A stretch of 64,000 nt of DNA from positions 23,875 through 87,874 of the forward strand of contig UQYP01000010.1 in NCBI GenBank assembly GCA_900545335.1, in the 5' to 3' direction. The DNA is from an uncultured Sutterella sp. GTDB taxonomy: Bacteria; Pseudomonadota; Gammaproteobacteria; Burkholderiales; Burkholderiaceae_F. Shown here piece by piece: positions 8,440 to 16,961 of the stretch. The position numbers were made by a program, and so were the translations under genes. The notes under the pieces are model-generated. The model saw nothing but the letters and a program-made list of their open reading frames with translations, searched no databases and was not told the origin of the DNA. How positions within the stretch are numbered: the first letter of the stretch is position 1; the number at the start of each line of letters is the position of its first letter.

Positions 8440-9693
8440 ATGAGTGAAAGTATTTGTTTAAAGGACCTCAGAGTCCGTTTAGGCGGCAAGGACTATGTCC
8501 CTCTGATGGTGGGCGGCATGGGTGTCAATATCTCTACAGCAGAAATGGTTTTGGCTGTAGAGAAGTTAGGTGGCATTGCTCATCTGTCGGACGCTATGCT
8601 GATGGATCTTTGTGACCGACTATACGGCACAACATACACTGCCAATAAAACCAAGCGCTATTACGGTTGTCAGAAAAACCCCGACAAATCAGACAATCAC
8701 TTTGATTTAAATGATTTGCGGGAAGCGACCTTGCGTTATGTGGGAGACGTAATGAGTCGGGCAACGGGTAAAGGCCTGGTTTTCATTAACTGCATGGAAA
8801 AGCTCACATTCAACGCCCCTCATGAATCGTTGGCTGTTCGTTTGAATTCGGCATTGGATGCCGGGATTGACGGCATTACGCTTTCGGCAGGGTTGCATTT
8901 AGCGAGTTTTAAGCTCATGAGTGAAAATAAACGCTTTCGCTCAGCGCTTTTAGGCATTGTTGTGTCCTCTGTTCGCGCTTTAAATCTTTTTCTTCGGAAA
9001 AATAAAGCATTGGACCGTTTGCCTGACTACATTGTGGTTGAAGGACCTTTGGCAGGCGGCCACCTGGGCTTCGGAGAAGACTGGCGTGAGCATAGTCTGG
9101 AGGCAATCGTCAGGGATGTGAAAGCGTATTTGGCTGAAAACCAGCTTCAGATTCCTGTTTTTGCTGCGGGCGGTATTTTTACGGGCGGCGATGCAGTGAG
9201 AATGATTCGAGAGGTCGGTGCCGACGGTGTTCAGGTGGCCACCCGTTTTACGATTTCGAAGGAATCGGGATTGCCGGATGCAGTCAAGACTGCTTATCTG
9301 AATGCAAAGGAAGACGATATTGAAGTCAATCACCTCTCTGCAACAGGGTACTTGATGAGAATGTTGAAGTCCTCTCCAGCCATCAAGATGCGTGTGCCGC
9401 CCAACTGTGAGCCTTATGGTTATATGCTCAATGATGGTCGCTGCCCTTACTTAAATCAGTGGTGGGATATGATGACCAAAAAGGTCAATCCTGATCCCAA
9501 GGATCTGAAGTGCTGCCTTTGTACGCATATGAAGCTTTATAACGTCTGGACTTGCGGGGCTAATGCTTTCCGCCTGAAGGATACAACGGTTAAGCTTCCG
9601 AATGGTCAGTGGTATTTTCCGAGCTCGGAGGAAATTTATCAGGACTATGTCACCAGTACCGGCGAAGAAATTCAACTTCCTACACCTCACTGA
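8440..9693 (+). CDS. NAD(P)H-dependent flavin oxidoreductase, nitronate monooxygenase/FabK-like family
   Basis: 417 residues. TIM-barrel family marks: VPLMVGGMGVNIS at the start, VVEGPLAGGHLGF in the middle and the FMN phosphate loop FAAGGIFTGGDAVRMIREVGADGVQVATRF. Family members oxidise nitronates or reduce enoyl substrates (FabK). The extra C-terminal part is cysteine-rich (NCEPYG, GRCPYL, KCCLCTHM, WTCGAN), which could hold a metal or Fe-S centre; that is inference. Divergent from fabI across a 164-bp gap, so a link to lipid synthesis is possible but not shown. Confidence 0.8.
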   Translation: MSESICLKDLRVRLGGKDYVPLMVGGMGVNISTAEMVLAVEKLGGIAHLSDAMLMDLCDRLYGTTYTANKTKRYYGCQKNPDKSDNHFDLNDLREATLRYVGDVMSRATGKGLVFINCMEKLTFNAPHESLAVRLNSALDAGIDGITLSAGLHLASFKLMSENKRFRSALLGIVVSSVRALNLFLRKNKALDRLPDYIVVEGPLAGGHLGFGEDWREHSLEAIVRDVKAYLAENQLQIPVFAAGGIFTGGDAVRMIREVGADGVQVATRFTISKESGLPDAVKTAYLNAKEDDIEVNHLSATGYLMRMLKSSPAIKMRVPPNCEPYGYMLNDGRCPYLNQWWDMMTKKVNPDPKDLKCCLCTHMKLYNVWTCGANAFRLKDTTVKLPNGQWYFPSSEEIYQDYVTSTGEEIQLPTPH

Positions 9694-9791
9694 TTAGATA
9701 TGGTTAAAACAGCTCTTTTGCACAATGCATCAGAGCCGTTTAAGCTGAAGAGATCAATTGAATTATGGGGGTCTTTCCCATATTTTTAAAA

Positions 9792-10190
9792 CTAAATAGT
9801 TGAATGGTTCATCACCATTTTGGCAATGTAGCCTGATCGTGTATCGCCTGAGTTTTTTGCTAAAAAATCCAGGCGTCTTAACACTCGACTCGATAAAGTG
9901 ATGTTCACCCGTTGAGCTTTGTCTGACAATAGCTCTTCGGGAACATCTACAATGCCGAAAATCCACCCCTTAAACTCTTGCTGTTTTGCCAGAGTCTCAA
10001 TTTTCGACGGCAATGGAATTGGATGGCCTTCGTCAAGTTCCATTTCAATCCAGCCCGCGATGGCTTCTTTAGCGTTCTCGTAAGCTGATTCAATGGTATC
10101 GCCTGCCGAAAAACAACCGGGTAAATCAGGGACGACAACACCAAAAGCGTGTGACTGATCGCCTGGTTCTATTGCAATCGGATATTTCAT
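9792..10190 (-). CDS. hicB: HicB antitoxin with ribbon-helix-helix DNA-binding tail
   Basis: 132 residues. N-terminal HicB fold MKYPIAIEPGDQSHAFGVVVPDLPGCFSAG, degenerate RNase H-like, which blocks the toxin; C-terminal RHH domain INITLSSRVLRRLDFLAKNSGDTRSGYIAK-type, which binds the operon promoter. I choose the ATG at 10190 because GGAGG precedes it at the right distance and the homology begins there; a longer frame upstream has no such site. Lies 46 bases after hicA on the same strand. Confidence 0.93.
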   Translation of the reverse strand: MKYPIAIEPGDQSHAFGVVVPDLPGCFSAGDTIESAYENAKEAIAGWIEMELDEGHPIPLPSKIETLAKQQEFKGWIFGIVDVPEELLSDKAQRVNITLSSRVLRRLDFLAKNSGDTRSGYIAKMVMNHSTI

Positions 10191-10236
10191 CACTGACCTC
10201 CAGTGTTGGGCGGAGGTTGAATACCTCCAGCCCAAC

Positions 10237-10431
10237 TCAACATTGCTTGAACTTAATACCTGTTTGTCGTTCAATGGCTTTCACTGTTCCAATCGGTAGG
10301 TCTTTTTTAGGATGAGGGACACAAGTCGGTCTCTGAAATCCTTCCTTACGATAGTACCAATGATCACCTTTTACTCTGACAAATTTCCAGCCATTAGCTT
10401 CAAGTTTGTTGATAACTGTGGAACTATCCAT
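10237..10431 (-). CDS. hicA: HicA mRNA interferase toxin
   Basis: 64 residues, start at 10431 chosen because GGAG lies upstream of it; a possible earlier ATG at 10443 lacks a ribosome site. Double-stranded-RNA-binding-like fold with the catalytic His in VRVKGDHWYYRK (His24) and the conserved end PIGTVKAIERQTGI. HicA cleaves mRNAs when free of HicB. Toxin-first order with hicB directly downstream is typical of the system. The module looks intact. Confidence 0.93.
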   Translation of the reverse strand: MDSSTVINKLEANGWKFVRVKGDHWYYRKEGFQRPTCVPHPKKDLPIGTVKAIERQTGIKFKQC

Positions 10432-10540
10432 TGTTTGCTCCATTGATTATCAACGAGTTTAATTATACACACTAATACACATTAACGAGGTGTCTATTCT
10501 AAAATATTTTCCTAAGTAGAAAGTGCACACTTTTTTCCGA

Positions 10541-11551
10541 TTAAGTGCGACAGGTACTATATGGTGAGCGTTCAAGCCCTCGAAACCCCGGAACGCTCAG
10601 ATATGGGGCAATCCAAGGAGTAACCTTCAAAAGTTTTGGAATGACATCGTTAACTAATGTTTCTTTAACGATACGTGTGATCTTGTCAGCTTGAGTAACA
10701 AATCCCGGTTCGCTTCTTGCCAGAAGATAAAGCTCTCGGCAAACGACCGGTTGTGGCATCGGAAGCATTTTGATTTTGTCAAAAATCTCAGGATAGGTGG
10801 CAATGAAAAGCGGCGTTTGAATGCCCCAGGCGAGACCATTTTTGATGTACTCTAAAAACGTCATACTGCCGTCAACCGTTATGCGATCGACGTACTGAAT
10901 ATTTAAGCTCGAAAAATAAGCCTGCTCAAATTGTCCGTTGGTTGACGCCAAAGAGTTGGCGACTCGGGGAAGACCGCAAAATTGCATTTTCTCCCAAGTA
11001 AGGTTTGGATCAGCTTTAAAGTTTAATGGCACTAACAGTACAGAAGGTTCGGCAAAAATAAATCTTCTATAGAAAGGCTTTTCCCAATAAGGATCTGAAG
11101 AGATAAAAAAATCAATATCGCCAATCTCAAAAGACTTTAATAGGTCTTTGCTGTAGCCTTCAAAAAGAATCGCGTTAGAAACCGAAGATAATTTTTGTGC
11201 AACTTCTACGTTAACGTATTTGGCAATAGAAGAAACGGAACCGAAGCGTAATGGAACGTGTTTATTGACTTGAAGCTGCAAATCCATGAGCCAGCTTTTC
11301 ATGCTTTCGTGTTGCTTAACAATTAAATCAAAGAGCAACTTTCCCTCAACAGTAAGGCTCAGCGGTCTTTTATCCCGTTCAATCAGTGTGATGCCTAAAT
11401 CTTGCTCCAATGTTTGAATGTTTTTGGATACAGCCGGCTGCGTAATACCTAATAGTCGTCCTGTTTCAGTGAAGTTTTTGGTCTGACAGAGAACACAAAA
11501 GATCTGAATGCGTTTTTGAAAAAAGAACGAATGCATCAAATTGACTGGCAT
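10541..11551 (-). CDS. LysR-type transcriptional regulator
   Basis: 336 residues. N-terminal winged helix-turn-helix IFCVLCQTKNFTETGRLLGITQPAVSKNIQTLEQDLGITLIER, then a periplasmic-binding-protein-like effector domain. Sits 60 bases downstream of the ArgH-like lyase gene on the same strand and near the divergent Dcu carrier, so it probably controls the lyase/carrier pair. The effector would then be a C4-dicarboxylate or the lyase substrate; inferred from context only. Confidence 0.88.
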   Translation of the reverse strand: MPVNLMHSFFFQKRIQIFCVLCQTKNFTETGRLLGITQPAVSKNIQTLEQDLGITLIERDKRPLSLTVEGKLLFDLIVKQHESMKSWLMDLQLQVNKHVPLRFGSVSSIAKYVNVEVAQKLSSVSNAILFEGYSKDLLKSFEIGDIDFFISSDPYWEKPFYRRFIFAEPSVLLVPLNFKADPNLTWEKMQFCGLPRVANSLASTNGQFEQAYFSSLNIQYVDRITVDGSMTFLEYIKNGLAWGIQTPLFIATYPEIFDKIKMLPMPQPVVCRELYLLARSEPGFVTQADKITRIVKETLVNDVIPKLLKVTPWIAPYLSVPGFRGLERSPYSTCRT

Positions 11552-11611
11552 GACTGTTTTCCTTTTTGGGCGACGAAATTTAAAAATGATTGTTCGTCGC
11601 CCAAGATCTGT

Positions 11612-13051
11612 TTAACGGATCAAATTTTCTTTGCATTGAGTCAAGCGTTCTGTCATTGCCCTGTGCCAGGAGCGGATTTCGATTATAACTTTAAGAGATT
11701 TTTGAAGAAGCAGTTTTGTATCATCCGGTCTTGGAGTGCCGCCTGTAGTCTTTGCATTTAGGCTTGCTAAAGGATCAATCAGTTGAGAAATAGCTTGCTG
11801 AGATTTTTCAAGTGAGTGTCCCAGAACGCTTTCGGAGATTTCTTTCATCAGTTGCGGCGTTATATTTTTTGTCTGTAGCCGATTTTCCTGCATTAGACGT
11901 TTAATCATGCCACCCACAATGTGGTGCGTAATTTCAAAAGGTTCTCCGATTTCTTTAGTGAGTTCTTCAGCCATGCCGGTTGCGGCCGTAAAGCCTTCTA
12001 AGGCACGTCGGTAGGCGACTTCTTTTCTGATTTGACTGTGAGTGAGAATACAGGCAAGTAAATTCACATTGTCCAGAAGCACTGAGGTGTTATCCCAGAA
12101 GCGTTCGTAGAAATAATAGGTTTCGTGAACAGGAAACAGAGTGACGCCACTCGCATTTAGGCAATTAGTGAGGTAGCCGTCCCAATTGGATGTCATGGCT
12201 CGCAGCAACTCCACAGCTTCGGCATTTTTCTTTTGCGGCATGATGCTGCTTCCTCCGCACAAAGCGTCTTCGCAGTCAAGAATGCCGCACTCGGTGCTAG
12301 AGAAAAATTCCAAGTCGTTTGCAACCCGCATCAAGGTCGTATTAAGAGTCGTAAACGCAAAAATAGTTTCCAAAAAATAATTAACGTCTGAATTTCCCAG
12401 CATCGTATTGTCAATGGGACGATCAAAGCCCAGTAACTGAGAGACCTTTTCTTTATCAAGGTTAAATGAGGAACCGATACCGGCCGCAGCTCCCATAGGG
12501 CACTGGTTTGTCAATTCAAAGGCTCTTTTCATTCGCTCAAGGTCACCCGTCATTAATTCAAGAATGCTTTCAAGGTAGTGACCCCATGTGCCGGGTTGCG
12601 AGGGTTGGCCGTAAGTGTAGTAAGGAATCACTGTTGTTAAGTGCTCTTCAATTTGACCTTTTAACACCTCGGTCAGATCAAAAGTGTGCTGCATAACGCT
12701 CAGTAATGCTTTTCTTACAGACATTCTGTAAAGCGTGAAGTACATATCATTGCGGCTGCGTCCGACATGAAGTTTGCAGGCAACTTTGGGATCGGCTGCT
12801 TTAAATAAGGCTTTTTCAAATGCGTAGTGCAAATCACCTTGGGATTCCCGCATGTCGTTTTCAGAAACTTTTGGGAAAGAAACTAAGAGTCCTTCTTTAA
12901 TCGTTTGGAACTCTTTTTGAGTTAGAAGCCCTTGATCATGGAGCATTTGAGCATAGGCACAATTGAGCTGCAGAAGATCTTCGCGCTGATGATGAAAGCA
13001 AAGAATGCCCGTTTTTGTACGGATACTGTCTAAAGATTCAAACGCTGTCAT
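11612..13051 (-). CDS. Argininosuccinate lyase-like enzyme (fumarase/aspartase superfamily)
   Basis: 479 residues from the ATG at 13051, which has GGGAGA in front; a longer frame to 13153 lacks a ribosome site. Superfamily signature GGSSIMPQKKNAE with the mobile catalytic Ser loop, plus KLHVGRSRNDMYFTLYR matching the ArgH substrate region. The enzymes release fumarate by beta-elimination. Neighbours are a divergent Dcu-type fumarate/succinate exchanger and a LysR regulator, unlike a plain arginine gene, so it may feed fumarate respiration from an aspartyl compound. Real substrate unknown. Confidence 0.75.
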   Translation of the reverse strand: MTAFESLDSIRTKTGILCFHHQREDLLQLNCAYAQMLHDQGLLTQKEFQTIKEGLLVSFPKVSENDMRESQGDLHYAFEKALFKAADPKVACKLHVGRSRNDMYFTLYRMSVRKALLSVMQHTFDLTEVLKGQIEEHLTTVIPYYTYGQPSQPGTWGHYLESILELMTGDLERMKRAFELTNQCPMGAAAGIGSSFNLDKEKVSQLLGFDRPIDNTMLGNSDVNYFLETIFAFTTLNTTLMRVANDLEFFSSTECGILDCEDALCGGSSIMPQKKNAEAVELLRAMTSNWDGYLTNCLNASGVTLFPVHETYYFYERFWDNTSVLLDNVNLLACILTHSQIRKEVAYRRALEGFTAATGMAEELTKEIGEPFEITHHIVGGMIKRLMQENRLQTKNITPQLMKEISESVLGHSLEKSQQAISQLIDPLASLNAKTTGGTPRPDDTKLLLQKSLKVIIEIRSWHRAMTERLTQCKENLIR

Positions 13052-13314
13052 GGTGTTCTCTCCCATTGGCCATCGAAAGTAATCAGGCGTCACTTTTTTA
13101 TTGTCTGACCTCTCAACCAAATCCCCAAACGCTATGAGTAATTTTTGGGGCATGTCATAACTTAAAAGAATGATGATAGCTTCGGTCGATAAACCACTCT
13201 CATAATGAAAATGCCCTTTTTTGAATGTACAAGCTCGTGACTTGAGATTGTCAGCAGCTTCGAAGCGTAGACGAAGCGATGTTTAAGTGGGGTGTTTGGT
13301 GTTGGGAGTGAACC

Positions 13315-14625
13315 ATGAGTACCTTAGCCCAGTTCTTATTAGTTTTGGTTTGTATTTTGTATGGTGCCCGATTCGGAGCAGCCGGTATCGGTATTTTTTG
13401 CGCTTTGGGTTTAGGCATCCTGGTGATGGTGTTCGGTGTAACACCGGCAGGCATGCAAGCCGATATCATCTTTATCATTATTGCAGTATGTACCTGTGCG
13501 GCAGCTATGCATGCAGCCGGTGGCCTGGATCTTTTGGTTCGTTATGCGGCCCGCATTATCCGCAGTAATCCCAAATACATTATGGTTCTGGCTCCGTTGG
13601 TGATGTTTTTTGTGACTGTCTTTGCCGGAACCGCTATGACATGCTACGCATTGCAACCCGTTGTTTTTGAGGTGGCTTATGCAAACGGCTATCGTCCGGA
13701 AAGAGCATTGGTCGCTGGCAGCATGGCTGCAAGTGTAGGTATTACGGCTTCTCCCATTGCCGCTGCGACGGCAGCTGTTCTCGGTTTATTCGTCCAATAT
13801 GGACATCCTGAAATCAGTCTGGGAACGATCATGATTGTGGCTTTTCCCGCCGGTTTAATCTCTGTCGTTCTGGCCTCACTCTTTTTCATTAAGTGGGGGA
13901 AAGACCTGGATAAAGATTCTGAATATCAAAAGCGCCTCAAAGCCGGTCTGGTTGAAGTGCCGCCCAGTCTTGATGACAGCAAACCCATGCCGCGTTCGGC
14001 TTATGTATCGTTAATCATCTTTGCGATAACAATTGTCTATATCGTTGTGAGCGGTTTTGAGCCGGTGTTAAGAACACCGATCGGACAGGATCCGATTCCG
14101 ATGTGGACACTGATTCCGCCTGTGATGCTTTTTTCGGCTGCGCTCATCATGATCTTTTGCAGACCGAAAATAGAAGATCTGTTAAAGAGTTCTGTGCTGC
14201 ACTCGGCTTTTGCAACAGTCATTTGTATGATGGGCAGCACGTGTTTGGCCGATACATTTGTGCGGGCCAATCAGGAAGTCATCTTGCAAACATGCGGTGA
14301 CTTGGTCACCGCGCAGCCGTGGCTTTTTGCAATCGTCATCTGCATCATGGGCAGTCTCATTCAAAGCCAGGGCGGAACAACCCGAGCCATTATGCCGATT
14401 GGCTTTGCGCTTGGGCTAAGTCCACTTTCGCTCTTAGCTATGTGGCCTTGCGTGAGTGCCACTCTTTTGCCGACCAATCCTATTGCGCTCGCCGCCTGCG
14501 GTTTTGACCGTTCTGGGACTTCGAGTGTCGGCAAATACGTGATTGATAATCCGTTTGCCATTTGGATTGCCATTAACCTTGCTATTCAGGTTTGTATCGG
14601 TTTTTTAATTGTGTCGTTTCTTTAA
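13315..14625 (+). CDS. Anaerobic C4-dicarboxylate transporter, DcuA/DcuB family
   Basis: 436 residues, the usual Dcu length, with 10-12 membrane helices. Family features: ILYGARFGAAGIGIFCALGLGILVMVFG at the start, AAMHAAGGLDLLVRYAARIIRSNP, and the motif ASVGITASPIAAATAAVLGL. Dcu carriers exchange fumarate or aspartate for succinate during fumarate respiration, or take them up, across the inner membrane. GGGAG lies eight bases before the ATG. Divergent from the ArgH-like lyase, 263 bp apart, which suggests shared control by the LysR protein. Confidence 0.9.
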   Translation: MSTLAQFLLVLVCILYGARFGAAGIGIFCALGLGILVMVFGVTPAGMQADIIFIIIAVCTCAAAMHAAGGLDLLVRYAARIIRSNPKYIMVLAPLVMFFVTVFAGTAMTCYALQPVVFEVAYANGYRPERALVAGSMAASVGITASPIAAATAAVLGLFVQYGHPEISLGTIMIVAFPAGLISVVLASLFFIKWGKDLDKDSEYQKRLKAGLVEVPPSLDDSKPMPRSAYVSLIIFAITIVYIVVSGFEPVLRTPIGQDPIPMWTLIPPVMLFSAALIMIFCRPKIEDLLKSSVLHSAFATVICMMGSTCLADTFVRANQEVILQTCGDLVTAQPWLFAIVICIMGSLIQSQGGTTRAIMPIGFALGLSPLSLLAMWPCVSATLLPTNPIALAACGFDRSGTSSVGKYVIDNPFAIWIAINLAIQVCIGFLIVSFL

Positions 14626-14685
14626 TTTTGCCTTTGGCGCAGTTTTGCCAGATTTTTCAAAGGAAATTTGTTAAACTGCGCCCTC

Positions 14686-14781
14686 GGCGGGTCCCCTCGC
14701 ATGCATTCGTCGTGAACCTGGTCAGGCCGGGAACGGAGCAGCCACAGCGAAGTGAATGTAGTGCCGAGGATAAGGCTCGCC
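14686..14781 (+). ncRNA. ffs: Signal recognition particle 4.5S RNA
   Basis: Contains the strictly conserved SRP RNA core: GTGAACCTGGTCAGGCCGG followed by AACGGAGCAGCCACAGCG, that is the symmetric and asymmetric internal loops bound by Ffh. Ends pair (GGCG at 14686 with CGCC at 14778-14781), and a T-run follows at 14786-14793. About 96 bases, the short bacterial form that targets membrane proteins to the translocon. It runs convergent to the histidine kinase gene, whose stop codon lies in the T-run. Confidence 0.95.
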
Positions 14782-14791
14782 ATTTCTTTTT

Positions 14792-16084
14792 TTAATTTCT
14801 CTGATCGATATGCAAGACAGGAGATTGTGTAACGAGCACAACCTTAAAATGCGTGCCTTGTTTTGATTCAACCAAATCAAGTTTCCATCCGCACCGATCG
14901 CAGATCCGTTTGGCAATCGATAATCCCATGCCGCTGCCCGGAGCTTTATCTGTACCGCGAACTTTTGGCATAAAGATTCTTTCTTTGAGTTCTTGGGCGA
15001 TGCCGGTTCCGGTATCGATCACTTCAAAACCGTTTTCAAGTTCTCTGACAATCACCTCGCCCTTGTCTGTATAAAGCACGGCATTTTTAATCAAATTATT
15101 TACTACAGCGCCTAAAAGCACCGGAGAAAAATGACCGGGGCAAGTGGCAGCCGTTTGAACACTGAGACTGATATTTTTAGCCAGGGCTGTTTTTCCCCAA
15201 TACTGACAGGATTCCTCAAGCACGTCATAAAGGCGGTCGGTGTGAACGGTTTTTTCAAACTCTGCTCCGCGGGCCAATTGAAGGAAAACCGACAGCAATT
15301 CTTCCATGGATTGAGCGGCTTTAAGAATTTTGTTGACCTGATCGGTTTGCTTTTCCGTGAGTGGATAAAGCTGCATAAGTTCGGCCGTTGTCAGAATGAT
15401 TGTGAGCGGTGTGCGTAATTCATGACTGATGTCTGAAGTAAACAGTTTTTCGCGCGCAAGCGCTTCATGAAAGCGCTTAAGAGCTCGGTCACAAGTCTTA
15501 GCCAATTCTCCGATTTCATCATCGGTGATTTCGCCTGCCAGGGACTTATATTGTTGAGAATCAGCCATTTGACGCACTTCGTTTGAAAGGCTTTCAATCG
15601 GCGCCATAATTTTTTTGCGAATCCACCAGTAACCGAACCCCACGCAGAAAAGAAAAATCAATGTTGCGCAGGTACAGATCAGGATTTTGAAAAGCTGCTC
15701 ACTGCGTTCAAAGTCGTATTGATCCCGAATTAAAACATAAGGGTGGCCGTTCACCGTAATTTTGTATAAAAAAGAGGAGTCGTAGCTGCCCACAATTTCC
15801 TGATACCCATCAGGAGCTTGAGCATATTTGTCGGGGATAGGATCGAGCTGTGGGGCATTGCCGTAAAACTGCATGGTTGTGGGCAGAGTAACATCTTCTC
15901 CGGCTTCAATTTCACTCACAAGGATACTGAGTTCGTCTTTGAGGATATCGCTTACCAGATTATCTTCCATCAGTTCCGTGGACTCATGCATAGCCACAGA
16001 AAACAAACCGATAATCAGAACAGTTTGCATCATCCATCCAAGCAGAATGCGTTTTGCCAGACCGAATCTTTTTACTGTCTTCAT
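14792..16084 (-). CDS. Sensor histidine kinase of an OmpR-type two-component system
   Basis: 430 residues. TM1 at about 13-31, a periplasmic sensor segment of about 100 residues, TM2 at about 132-155, HAMP, then the phosphoacceptor helix FTSDISHELRTPLT with His221, N-box NNLIKNAVLYTD, G1 DTGTGI and G2 GSGMGLSIAKRI. QseC/PmrB-like layout. One base after the response regulator gene on the same strand, so co-transcribed. The operon is divergent from a lipid A modification gene, so sensing envelope stress, cationic peptides or metal is plausible; signal not shown by sequence. Confidence 0.92.
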   Translation of the reverse strand: MKTVKRFGLAKRILLGWMMQTVLIIGLFSVAMHESTELMEDNLVSDILKDELSILVSEIEAGEDVTLPTTMQFYGNAPQLDPIPDKYAQAPDGYQEIVGSYDSSFLYKITVNGHPYVLIRDQYDFERSEQLFKILICTCATLIFLFCVGFGYWWIRKKIMAPIESLSNEVRQMADSQQYKSLAGEITDDEIGELAKTCDRALKRFHEALAREKLFTSDISHELRTPLTIILTTAELMQLYPLTEKQTDQVNKILKAAQSMEELLSVFLQLARGAEFEKTVHTDRLYDVLEESCQYWGKTALAKNISLSVQTAATCPGHFSPVLLGAVVNNLIKNAVLYTDKGEVIVRELENGFEVIDTGTGIAQELKERIFMPKVRGTDKAPGSGMGLSIAKRICDRCGWKLDLVESKQGTHFKVVLVTQSPVLHIDQRN

Positions 16085-16085
16085 A

Positions 16086-16757
16086 TTATTCAGAAAGTGA
16101 CCATCCCAGACCGGGATGAGTTTGAATTAAAGCCGTATCAAAAGGTTTATCAACAGCTTTTCGTAGTAAGTAGAGATTGGCTCTGAGGCTGTCGGAGTCA
16201 GGAGGCGAGCCGTTCCAGACAACCGTTTCCAATCGAGACCGGCTCACAACGGCGGGGCTTTTTACCATCAGCTCTTTGAGTATTCCCAGGCAAATGGGAT
16301 TCAGTTTGATTGGTATGCCCGCTCGGCTCACCTGAAGCGTTTTGACGTTAAAAGTGAGGTCTGCGACCTGCAAAACGTCTTTTTGGTTGCCGTAACTGCG
16401 TCGCAAAAGCGCCTCTATACGGGCAGCAAGCTCTTTGAGCGCAAAGGGTTTAATAAGGTAGTCATCGGCCCCGACTTCAAGTCCCCTCACACGGTCATCG
16501 ATACTGTCGCGAGCGGTCAGCATCAAAATGGGAATACGGTTGCCCTCACGGCGCAAAAGCTGACAAATCGACAGTCCGTCAATGAGAGGCAGCCCGATAT
16601 CAAGCACACAAAGGCTGTAAGAGCGTTTTTTTAAACGATCCAATGCGTCTGCACCGTTTAAGGCCGTCTCCACAGTAAAGCCCTTGATGACTAAATAATC
16701 CCGAACGTTATAGAGAATGTCGACATTGTCATCGACTATTAAGATCGGTAAAGACAC
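16086..16757 (-). CDS. Response regulator, OmpR/PmrA family
   Basis: 223 residues. Receiver domain with phosphoacceptor Asp53 in LCVLDIGLPLIDG, acidic pair DD9-10 and Lys in DDYLIKPF; winged-helix effector domain ending in LRANLYLLRKAVDKPF and LIQTHPGLGWSL. First gene of the operon with the kinase. The shared intergenic region with the PAP2-EptA gene holds phased direct repeats of the kind such regulators bind, so this protein is the likely activator of lipid A modification. Confidence 0.92.
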   Translation of the reverse strand: MSLPILIVDDNVDILYNVRDYLVIKGFTVETALNGADALDRLKKRSYSLCVLDIGLPLIDGLSICQLLRREGNRIPILMLTARDSIDDRVRGLEVGADDYLIKPFALKELAARIEALLRRSYGNQKDVLQVADLTFNVKTLQVSRAGIPIKLNPICLGILKELMVKSPAVVSRSRLETVVWNGSPPDSDSLRANLYLLRKAVDKPFDTALIQTHPGLGWSLSE

Positions 16758-16869
16758 CTCAGCCCCTTTATGTGTTTAATCCGCTCGCCTCAATCAGTCT
16801 GCTCCGGGCAGCGCCGGCTTTCAACTTTCAGGCCAGCCAAAAGCGGGCACAATTGACAGCTATCAACCG

Positions 16870-16919
16870 ATTTTACGAGATTTTGACGTCATTTTAACGC
16901 TGATTTTGCCTTCTATAAC
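16870..16919 (+). promoter_or_regulatory. Promoter of the lipid A enzyme with phased ATTTT(R)ACG repeats
   Basis: ATTTT starts at 16870, 16880, 16891 and 16903; the first three run into ACG, GACG and AACG. Spacing of 10-12 bp puts the copies on one face of the helix. A -10 like TATAAC lies at 16914-16919, so the last repeats cover the -35 zone. Tandem direct repeats with this spacing are the usual binding sites of OmpR-family regulators; the adjacent regulator gene fits. Confidence 0.5.
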
Positions 16920-16961
16920 CGATAGTTGCACCTGTATTCATTCGACTAATCAAAAGAGAAA

